A stretch of 64,000 nt of DNA. It comes from Gemmatimonas sp. (GTDB taxonomy: Bacteria > Gemmatimonadota > Gemmatimonadetes > Longimicrobiales > Longimicrobiaceae). Position 1 is the first letter of the stretch, and each line of letters starts with the position of its first letter. The position numbers were made by a program, and so were the translations under genes. The notes under the pieces are model-generated. The model was not told the DNA's origin and ran no database searches. It saw only the letters and a program-made list of their open reading frames with translations. Shown here piece by piece: positions 56,789-64,000 of the stretch. The stretch spans positions 39,475-103,474 of the forward strand of contig WHSP01000002.1 of the NCBI GenBank assembly GCA_009380025.1, in the 5' to 3' direction.

Positions 56789-58404
56789 CGGATCCACAAT
56801 ATCGAGTCTTGGTGACCGATGAAGTCGATGCGGAAGGTGTGGCACTCCTTCGCAACCACCCATCGATCGAAGTCGTCGAGCGGCCAACGCGTCCGATCGA
56901 GGAATTGCTCGAGGAGATCGACCAGTACGATGCGATGATCGGCCGAAGCGCGACGAGGATATCGGCCGACGTGCTCGACCAGGGGACGCGCCTCCGCGTG
57001 ATCGGCCGGGCCGGCGTCGGGGTCGACAACGTGGACGTCGAGCGGGCGACGGAGTTGGGAATTGCGGTGATCAACGCTCCGGGCGGCAATACGGTCTCCG
57101 TCGCGGAGATCGTGTTCGGCGTCCTCATCTCCCATCTCCGTCACATCCCCGCCGCGGCGAGCTCGATGAAGGCCGGAGAATGGCGCCGATTGCAGTTGGG
57201 CGGTGCGGAGTTGCGCGGGCGTACGATCGTGATCGCGGGCCTGGGTCGGATTGGCAGTGAAATCGCCCGACGCGGGCGGGTATTCGGATTGAAGGTTCTC
57301 GGCTATGACCCGTACGTCTCCGACTCGCGCTTCGAGGAGCTGGGAGTCGAACGAGTCGTGGACTTCCAGACCGCACTCGATCTCGCCGACATCCTCACGC
57401 TTCACGTTCCCCTTACCTCCGAGACCAGGGGCATGGTCGGGGCGAACGAGCTTGCGCGGCTGGGTCCCCGCGCGATCGTCCTCAACTTCGCCCGTGGTGG
57501 CATCGTCGACGAGGCGGCGCTGGTCGAAGCCCTCCAGCAAGGTCGAATCGCTGCAGCGATGGTCGACGTGTTCGCGAAGGAACCTCTGGCGAAGGATCAC
57601 CCGCTCCGAAATCTCCCCAACGTTCTCCTTACCCCCCACCTCGGGGCATCGACAGCCGAAGCTCAGCGGAACGTCGCTCTCGAAGCGTGCGCCGCAGTAC
57701 GCGACGCGCTGGTTACGGGAGACTTGAGCGCGGCGATGAACGCTGCTGGTGTCGGCGGTGCCGCCCTGGGGGAAATCCGGCCACTCCTTCAGCTCGCCGA
57801 AAGACTGGGTCGCCTGGGGCGCGCCCTTCTCCCGACCGGCCTCAGCGCCATGGAACTGAGGTACTCGGGCCCCAGACCTACTGCCGCACGTCCCCTGCTT
57901 CTCTCCGCTCTCCAGGGAGCGATGCAGAACGTCGTCGAACGACGGGCCATCAACCTCGTCAATGCCCAACACGTGGCGGCCGAGCGAGGCATCGAAACCG
58001 CCTGGACCCACGTTTCGCCCAGCCACGAGCTGGGAGAGGAGATCGAGCTGCGCATCGAGGGGGGCGCGCGAAGCCTACGCATCGGCGGGGCCCTCCTGGG
58101 TGAGTCGCACGGCCGGATCACCAGGATCGGGGCCTTCCGTGTCGACATCGCTCCGAGGGGTACACTGCTCGTCATGCGAAACCGCGACGTCCCGGGCGTC
58201 ATCGGCCGCGTCGGCACCCTGCTCGGTGAGCTCGGCGTCAACATCGCCGAGTATCATCAGGCTCGCCTCCAGGCAGGCGGCGAGGCGCTCGCCGCGGTGC
58301 AGATCGACGGGTCCCTCGCAGCCGAGCAGATGGAGATGCTCTGTGCGCTTCCGGAGCTGCTCGACGCAAAGCAGGTGGAGATGGGGTGGGATTATCGGCC
58401 ATAA
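56785..58404 (+). CDS. serA: D-3-phosphoglycerate dehydrogenase
   Basis: YRVLVTDEVDAEGVALLRNHPSIEVVERPTRPIEELLEEIDQYDAMIGRSATRISADVL...GRTIVIAGLGRIGSEIARRGRVFGLKVLGYDPYVSD; ACT domain LVMRNRDVPGVIGRVGTLLGELGVNIAEYHQAR. Confidence 0.97.
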   Translation: MTDPQYRVLVTDEVDAEGVALLRNHPSIEVVERPTRPIEELLEEIDQYDAMIGRSATRISADVLDQGTRLRVIGRAGVGVDNVDVERATELGIAVINAPGGNTVSVAEIVFGVLISHLRHIPAAASSMKAGEWRRLQLGGAELRGRTIVIAGLGRIGSEIARRGRVFGLKVLGYDPYVSDSRFEELGVERVVDFQTALDLADILTLHVPLTSETRGMVGANELARLGPRAIVLNFARGGIVDEAALVEALQQGRIAAAMVDVFAKEPLAKDHPLRNLPNVLLTPHLGASTAEAQRNVALEACAAVRDALVTGDLSAAMNAAGVGGAALGEIRPLLQLAERLGRLGRALLPTGLSAMELRYSGPRPTAARPLLLSALQGAMQNVVERRAINLVNAQHVAAERGIETAWTHVSPSHELGEEIELRIEGGARSLRIGGALLGESHGRITRIGAFRVDIAPRGTLLVMRNRDVPGVIGRVGTLLGELGVNIAEYHQARLQAGGEALAAVQIDGSLAAEQMEMLCALPELLDAKQVEMGWDYRP

Positions 58405-58517
58405 TCGGCTATCGGCTCCAGGTACAGACTGATCGCCGATAGCCCTCTTCGGTACGCCCTTTGCGCTGCTTGGGCTGGTGTTCTCCGGCGGATCGGTAAC
58501 GAGAGCCGCATGTTGTC

Positions 58518-59021
58518 ATGGGTATTCGCCATTGGTTCCGCGGTCGGGTGCTCGGAAGTGACGCCGAGGGAGACGACGTTCCACCGAGAGCGGCCCTGCT
58601 GAACACAATCGTACGTCGAAGGGACGGGGGCACCGGGTCGCTTGGCGAGTACAGCTCCGAGAGCTACCCGGCCGATCTTCGTGATCTCCTCATACGGCGG
58701 GCCGAGGTCGCAAAGGAGCTGCTCCGTCTGGAGGTTGCCGAGCGTTCGAAGAGGATCGAGGCGATCCCCCAGATCCGCGACCTTCTGCGAACGTATCCTC
58801 ACCCTCTCGCCTACGAGTCCCTGATCCACGCCTACCTCGACGTCGGTCGCTTCGACGAGGCACAGGGTGTCGCCTTTGCGGCACGTCAGAGGCGCATCGA
58901 GTGTGCGGCGTCGGAGCATCCCGAGATTCGGGCCGAAATCGAAAGCCTTCGCGAATGGAGCTCGAACGAGATCGACGAGCTGAAGATCAGGCAAACCCCG
59001 CCTCCCAACCTCATCGACTGA
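58518..59021 (+). CDS. Hypothetical protein (167 aa)
   Basis: Intact ORF with helical, TPR-like character; no family recognised. Confidence 0.65.
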   Translation: MGIRHWFRGRVLGSDAEGDDVPPRAALLNTIVRRRDGGTGSLGEYSSESYPADLRDLLIRRAEVAKELLRLEVAERSKRIEAIPQIRDLLRTYPHPLAYESLIHAYLDVGRFDEAQGVAFAARQRRIECAASEHPEIRAEIESLREWSSNEIDELKIRQTPPPNLID

Positions 59022-59095
59022 CCTGAGCGGTCGAACTGCGCCCGCATCCCTCGCCAGATCCTGCCGTACGTTCCGCCCCCTCTACCCGAACCGCC

Positions 59096-60193
59096 ATGTC
59101 TACGCCCACCTCGACGATGGCCGGCCCGCCGCCTTCCCCCTCTCCTTGGCTTCACGCCCTGGTCGCCAACGTTCAGGATGCGATCGTACTTCTCGACGCG
59201 AACGGCCAGGTGACGTACGAGAGTCCTTCCGCCTGCGAGATCCTCGGCATCCCGCCCGACGACGTCCTCGGGGCGTTCGGGATCGGACGAATCCACCCCG
59301 ACGAGCGCGACGCAGTCATCCAATCGTTCGAGCGGACGATCGCCGTTCCGGGGTCTGTCGCCCGGGCAACGTACCGCTTTGAGCGGGCCGACGGGAGCTG
59401 GCGGCACCTCGAAGCACTTGCCAAGAACCTGCTGGATGACCCGGACCTTCGGGGGGTGCTCATCACCTTCCGCGATGTAACGGAGCGGATCCAGGCTCTC
59501 GAGGCCGCCGAGCGAGCCGCACGGTCGCGGGATCAGTTCGTCGCACGGATGGGAAATGAGTTGCGCACGCCCCTTGGTGAGATCATCGGTTGGGCGCAGC
59601 AGGCAGCCTCCCACGGGAGCCCAATTGTCGACTCCCTGGAACGAATCAGCGCTACCGCGAGCCAGCTCCTTCGTTTGATCGACGAAGCTCTCGAGCTGGC
59701 AGCCGTCCAGGACGGTCGGCTCGATCTGGAAGCGACGAGGATCGATCTTCGGAGCGTTGTGGCGGAAGCCGCCGAGCGGGTCGAGCGGCTCGCGAGCCAA
59801 CGAGACGTCGTGCTTCACTTGCCCCCGCCCCAGGCGGACGAGAGTGTCGCTCTAGCCGACCATGCCCGACTTCGGCAGGTGCTGGTCAACCTCCTCTCGA
59901 ATGCGATCAGGTTCAACCGTTACGGAGGAGAGGTGGTCATCGGTTGGGAGACGATGGCCACGCAGCAGGTGCGGCTTTCGGTCAGCGATACGGGACCCGG
60001 AATGCCGCCGGCGATGCTCGACCGGGTCTTCGACAGGTTCGAGCGGCTCGGAATGACGGAGGCAGGCATGGAGGGCAGCGGTCTTGGCCTTGCCTTCGCG
60101 AACCGGATCGTCGAGCTGATGAACGGAACGATGAGCGTCGAGAACCATCCCGGACGCGGTGCTACCTTCCGCATCGACCTTCCAGCCGCGTAG
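59096..60193 (+). CDS. PAS-domain histidine kinase-like protein lacking the phosphoacceptor His
   Basis: PAS: VQDAIVLLDANGQVTYESPSACEILGIPPDDVLGAFGIGRIHPDER. DHp H-box reads FVARMGNELRTPLGEIIGW. HATPase_c: VLVNLLSNAIRFNRYGGEV, SDTGPGMPP, GSGLGLAFANRIVELMNGTMSVENHPGRGATFRIDLP. Confidence 0.92.
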   Translation: MSTPTSTMAGPPPSPSPWLHALVANVQDAIVLLDANGQVTYESPSACEILGIPPDDVLGAFGIGRIHPDERDAVIQSFERTIAVPGSVARATYRFERADGSWRHLEALAKNLLDDPDLRGVLITFRDVTERIQALEAAERAARSRDQFVARMGNELRTPLGEIIGWAQQAASHGSPIVDSLERISATASQLLRLIDEALELAAVQDGRLDLEATRIDLRSVVAEAAERVERLASQRDVVLHLPPPQADESVALADHARLRQVLVNLLSNAIRFNRYGGEVVIGWETMATQQVRLSVSDTGPGMPPAMLDRVFDRFERLGMTEAGMEGSGLGLAFANRIVELMNGTMSVENHPGRGATFRIDLPAA

Positions 60194-60263
60194 CGTTAGC
60201 GGTTTCAGGGAACTCGAACTCGATGGTGGAGGCAGTGCCGCCCCGCTCTCGAAGTCTCAGATG

Positions 60264-60337
60264 GTCACGCGAAGGCGGGAATCCAGTGCAGCTCCGCCGA
60301 CGGAGCGACTGGATCCCCGCCTTCGCGGGGATCACGA
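60264..60337. repeat. REP-like palindromic repeat, copy D
   Basis: gtcacgcgaaggcgggaatccag ... ctggatccccgccttcgcggggatcacga. Confidence 0.85.
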
Positions 60338-60380
60338 TGCCGTCGGCTCGCGAGACTTCCTGGCAAGCTTGGCTCGACTA

Positions 60381-61691
60381 CTAGGTGGTTGGCCGACCCG
60401 CGAGCAGCTTCCGGGAGAGGCGGCGTGCGAGGGCGATGATAGTGAGCACGGTCGGCCGACAGAGCGCCTCCGGGAAGACACTGGCGTCACAGACGTAGAG
60501 CCCCCCAATCTCGGTCTCCAGGTCGGAGTTGACGATCTCGCCGATCCTGACCGTGCCGGAAGGGTGGGTGCCCCTGAGCGGGGTCGTGAAGATGGAGTCG
60601 TATTCACAGCCCGCGAGCCTCAGGATTTCTCCGGCAACAGTCTCGGCCTGAGACAGGCGAGCGCGATCGGACGGGGTCAGGCCCTTCCTGATCGTGGCGT
60701 TCTCCGTGACCTCCCCGCTGATCTCGTCCTTCAACTTGATCATCACGCCCATCGTTCGACCCCAGCGGCGCCAGGTAAGCGGATAGCCGGGTCCCTTGGC
60801 CGCCATGACGATCGGGTACATCAGCCAGGGGTCGATCAGGGTGGAATAGAGCACACCGAGGTCATCGTCCGGGAAGCTCCAGGTCATCGGTGGCTCAGCA
60901 CCCTGCCCCTTGGTACGCGAGTAGCCGTACACCATCACGGTGGTATCCATCGTCATGCCACGGCCTGCTCCTTCGATGCCACTTCTACGAAGGAGCGCGG
61001 CCGATCCGATGCCCCCGGCCGCCACCACCACACGCTCGGCACCCAGCTCGAAGGGTCGGCCATCCACTCGACCCAGCACCGCCGTCACGCACCCTTCTTC
61101 GATACGTAGCTGGTCGACCTTTGCCCGCGTCCAGACCTCCGCACCGGCCTGTACGGCATCGTCCACCCACTCCGCAGCGTTCCACTTCGCACCGCACCGG
61201 CACCCCAGCATGCAGCGCGCGCCGCAGTCGAACTCGGCCGCCCGGGCCGGCTGCATGAACTTGTCCTGCGCCTCCCACCTCATCCCGAGCTCACCCGCTG
61301 CCTCGGCGATTCGGGTGGACGCCACTCCGCACAGCTCCGGGGGGAGTGGGGCGACTTTCAGCTCGCCGGCCGCCGCGACGGCATCCTGCTCGAGGTCGAT
61401 CCCATACCGATCCAGCCACCACGATCCAGGCGGCGACGAGCAGCCACAGTACATACTCGTCGCCCCCCCGAGCATGAGCGGCCGGATCACGTTCATGCCC
61501 TCGTCGGTGAAGAGCAGCCCACCCTTCTCCGCATAGAGCAAGGACCCGGGATACGTCCCGTACAGCCGACTGGGCCTCCAATCCCGCCCTCGTTCGAGTA
61601 GCAGGACTGGTTCGCCCGCGCGTGCCAACTCGCGAGCGACCGTCGCCCCTCCGGGCCCCGATCCGATTACGATCGTACGTTCAGACGCCAT
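60381..61691 (-). CDS. GMC-like FAD-dependent oxidoreductase
   Basis: RTIVIGSGPGGATVARELARAGEPVLLLERGRDW (Rossmann FAD motif)...VVAAGGIGSAALLRRSGIEGAG...GTHPSGTVRIGEIVNSDLETEIGGLYVCDASVFPEALCRPTVLTIIALARRLSRKL. Confidence 0.9.
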   Translation of the reverse strand: MASERTIVIGSGPGGATVARELARAGEPVLLLERGRDWRPSRLYGTYPGSLLYAEKGGLLFTDEGMNVIRPLMLGGATSMYCGCSSPPGSWWLDRYGIDLEQDAVAAAGELKVAPLPPELCGVASTRIAEAAGELGMRWEAQDKFMQPARAAEFDCGARCMLGCRCGAKWNAAEWVDDAVQAGAEVWTRAKVDQLRIEEGCVTAVLGRVDGRPFELGAERVVVAAGGIGSAALLRRSGIEGAGRGMTMDTTVMVYGYSRTKGQGAEPPMTWSFPDDDLGVLYSTLIDPWLMYPIVMAAKGPGYPLTWRRWGRTMGVMIKLKDEISGEVTENATIRKGLTPSDRARLSQAETVAGEILRLAGCEYDSIFTTPLRGTHPSGTVRIGEIVNSDLETEIGGLYVCDASVFPEALCRPTVLTIIALARRLSRKLLAGRPTT

Positions 61692-61855
61692 CTCAATGCA
61701 GACTCTATCCTCGTGCTCGTACCCAGATTGACGAGCGGCCGAAGGCGGGGAGTCGGGCCCGTTTGCCCGGTTGGCCGCCGGAACTTGTCCGGTCGTCCGC
61801 GGTATTTTGGCCCGGTACTCTTATCGATTGACCCACATCGCATTATATCCGACGG

Positions 61856-63937
61856 ATGAGTCGCACCCGGCAAGCCGTCGTGACCGCCGCTCTTCTCGTC
61901 GGCTGCTTCGCACCGCTCGTAGCACAGCAACCCGACGGCCGGCAGTGGGACGACGACCGCGTCCTCGAGCTCGTGAACAACGGCATCGAGAGGCGAATGT
62001 CCGAGGTCGTGGACACTGCGCTTCAGAACTACTCCGCCGACGCGCGTGGCTTCGTCTACTTCATTCTGGACGCTCCGGAGCTGGACCGTCAGACCCTGGT
62101 CCGCACGGACCAGGTGGCCGTCGAAGTCTACTGGCGCGCTCCCAACGAAGTGCGGCAGCGGATCGTCGGTCTGCGGGAGCGCCGTGAGCTGCCTGTCTCC
62201 CGGCTCTACTACTACCTCGACCGCTTGACCGTCGTCCAGGACAACTACGGGCAGGGGATCGTCATTGCGGATGGCGACAATGTCAGCGACGTACCCCACC
62301 CGGTCGGTGCCGGCGCTCCGGAACACTACCACTACAGCCTGGTCGACTCGCTGACGCTTCGGCTTTCGGGCATTGACGAGCCCGTGCAGGTCTACGAGGT
62401 CCAGGTCCGACCGCGGGACCCCGACTCGCCGGCGGTTATCGGCACGGTCTTCCTGGAGGCGGCGACCGGCGCGTTGGTGAGGATGAACTTCACCTTCACA
62501 CCGTCTGCTTACGTCGACCCGCGACTGGACCAAATCAGCGTCACGCTCGAGAACGGCCTCTGGAGAGGTCGCTATTGGCTTCCCTACGAGCAACGTCTCG
62601 AAATCCGAAGAGAGATACCTGAGCTGGATCTTCCCTTCGGAACGTTGATTCGAACCCGCATGCAAATCGGCGAGTACCGCTTCAACGAGGGAGTTCCGGA
62701 CTGGATCTTTGCTAGCCCTCTTCCGATCACTATGGCACCGCCGTCCCAGCGGGAGTCGTTTCCCTTCGAGCAACCGATCGACGCCGAGTGGCGCCTCGAG
62801 GGGATTGGACAGCCGATGGAAGTCGAAGAGATCCGGGAAGAGGCGCGGGCGCTCTTGAGTGAGCAGCTGATCAGCGGATTGCCGCAGACCCGTCTCGGCT
62901 TCGGATCCGCATCGGATCTCTTTCGCTACAATCGGGCGGAGGGGCCGACAATCGGGTTCGGCTGGGGCTTGCGACCTGACGAAGAGTCCACCGTTCGGCT
63001 TCACGGTGGTTGGTCTTTCGGCGCCGAGCACCCGACGCTCGCCGCGGGGATCACAACGCGAGGCGATACCCAGGGGCAGCTGGAAGCGCACCTCAACGAG
63101 CCTCGGGACGTTGGCGGAACGGAGCCGTCGGCCGGCTTGACGAACTCCCTGGCCGCCCTGCTTTTCGGTGAAGATTGGCTCGACCCGTATTACGCCAGTG
63201 GTGTGCGAGGGAGCGGTCGGTTGTGGCATCCCGAGGGTTGGTCGCTCTCCATCGAGGCCACGGCCGAGCGTCAACAATCGGCAGAGCTGACCACGGACTA
63301 CTCGGTATTCGGTGATCCCGATTCCTTTCGAACGGTCCGGGAGATCGACCAGGGAAACCACTTTTCCGGGGACCTCGTACTTCGTCGTGCCGAGCCCGAC
63401 GTTCCCGGCGGCTGGTCGGCCGAGGTCCGGGGCGGCGGAGGACGCCTCATCGGCCGTGAAGGGGGTCCCTCCTTCGACTTCGGGCGCGTCGAGGGGGCTG
63501 CCTCCTTACGCTGGGCATGGTCGGCACGCCGCGCAAACCTTGATCTCCACGGCTCGGCTGGGTTCCTGTTCGGCGACGTGCCGCGGCAGGAGCTCTACCT
63601 GCTGGGTGGGCGTGGGCCGCTCCCCGGCTACGCGCATAGGGCCTTCGGTGGCAACCAGCACCTCCTCGCTCGGCTGGACGCATCGGCGGATCTCACTCAC
63701 CCCTGGCTGCGCGCCCGGGCCTTCACCGGCGTCGGCTGGACCGGCGCGAGCGGCAGCGGCGACGAAGCCCTTCGCCTGTGGGGGACTGGCACGTCCGACG
63801 GGCTCCGACCTGCCTTCGGCGTAGGCCTCGGTGTGTTCTACGATGTCATCCACGTCGATGTCGCGCGCGGCCTGGGTGACGCCGCGCGCACGCAGCTGAT
63901 CATCGAAGTACAGCGGCCTTTCTGGGATTTCCTCTAG
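61856..63937 (+). CDS. Secreted/outer membrane beta-barrel-like hypothetical protein
   Basis: Signal peptide (MSRTRQAVVTAALLVGCFAPLVAQQ) and alternating amphipathic beta-like C-terminal half ending DVARGLGDAARTQLIIEVQRPFWDFL (terminal aromatic, OMP-like). Confidence 0.7.
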   Translation: MSRTRQAVVTAALLVGCFAPLVAQQPDGRQWDDDRVLELVNNGIERRMSEVVDTALQNYSADARGFVYFILDAPELDRQTLVRTDQVAVEVYWRAPNEVRQRIVGLRERRELPVSRLYYYLDRLTVVQDNYGQGIVIADGDNVSDVPHPVGAGAPEHYHYSLVDSLTLRLSGIDEPVQVYEVQVRPRDPDSPAVIGTVFLEAATGALVRMNFTFTPSAYVDPRLDQISVTLENGLWRGRYWLPYEQRLEIRREIPELDLPFGTLIRTRMQIGEYRFNEGVPDWIFASPLPITMAPPSQRESFPFEQPIDAEWRLEGIGQPMEVEEIREEARALLSEQLISGLPQTRLGFGSASDLFRYNRAEGPTIGFGWGLRPDEESTVRLHGGWSFGAEHPTLAAGITTRGDTQGQLEAHLNEPRDVGGTEPSAGLTNSLAALLFGEDWLDPYYASGVRGSGRLWHPEGWSLSIEATAERQQSAELTTDYSVFGDPDSFRTVREIDQGNHFSGDLVLRRAEPDVPGGWSAEVRGGGGRLIGREGGPSFDFGRVEGAASLRWAWSARRANLDLHGSAGFLFGDVPRQELYLLGGRGPLPGYAHRAFGGNQHLLARLDASADLTHPWLRARAFTGVGWTGASGSGDEALRLWGTGTSDGLRPAFGVGLGVFYDVIHVDVARGLGDAARTQLIIEVQRPFWDFL

Positions 63938-63947
63938 AAGGCCGCTG
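63911..63947 (+). terminator. Stem-loop overlapping stop codon of the outer membrane protein gene
   Basis: cagcggcctt / aaggccgctg perfect 10-bp stem. Confidence 0.5.
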
Positions 63948-64000
63948 ATAAATCGCGCAGCTCTGCGTGTTAACAGATGCTTCCTTCGGGCGCCCGCTTC

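Noticed and set aside
11725-60337. CRISPR array
   Set aside because: The repeats are about 16 kb apart, palindromic and not regularly spaced in an array.

Overview
The window is 64 kb of high-GC bacterial chromosome. SusC/SusD-type proteins, a PadR + long ABC permease (ADOP-like) pair and many secreted proteins suggest Gemmatimonadota or a relative; this is inference, as no rRNA or marker gene was seen. Most of it is ordinary chromosomal coding: an ECF sigma factor cut by the left edge, SusC/SusD plus a CxxCH/Cu-monooxygenase-like protein, a CopB-type ATPase, M14 and S9 peptidases, a MarR-TolC-MFP-RND efflux cluster, a serine-biosynthesis cluster, and HU, Smr and histidine kinases. Accessory stretches are: (i) a TIR-bounded insertion element (1202-4125) whose transposase carries an N-terminal DUF4338/DruA-like domain, with a small KTSC-like passenger gene; (ii) toxin-antitoxin modules (Phd/PIN, HicAB); (iii) a gene graveyard at about 33.3-38.3 kb with remnants of an integrase, DUF1801, ADOP permease tails, a class D beta-lactamase-like gene, an IS21-like end and a plasmid RepA-like initiator. 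The strongest second-look items are the DruA-transposase element, a DEAD-box-like protein that has lost the DEAD motif but keeps a DbpA-like RNA-binding domain (49499-51145), a histidine kinase whose H-box His is Asn (59096-60193), four dispersed REP-like palindromes, and a shared GTAC-N7-ACTAAA motif upstream of both the MarR-like regulator and tolC. All calls come from reading the sequence and recalled family motifs; no database search was run.
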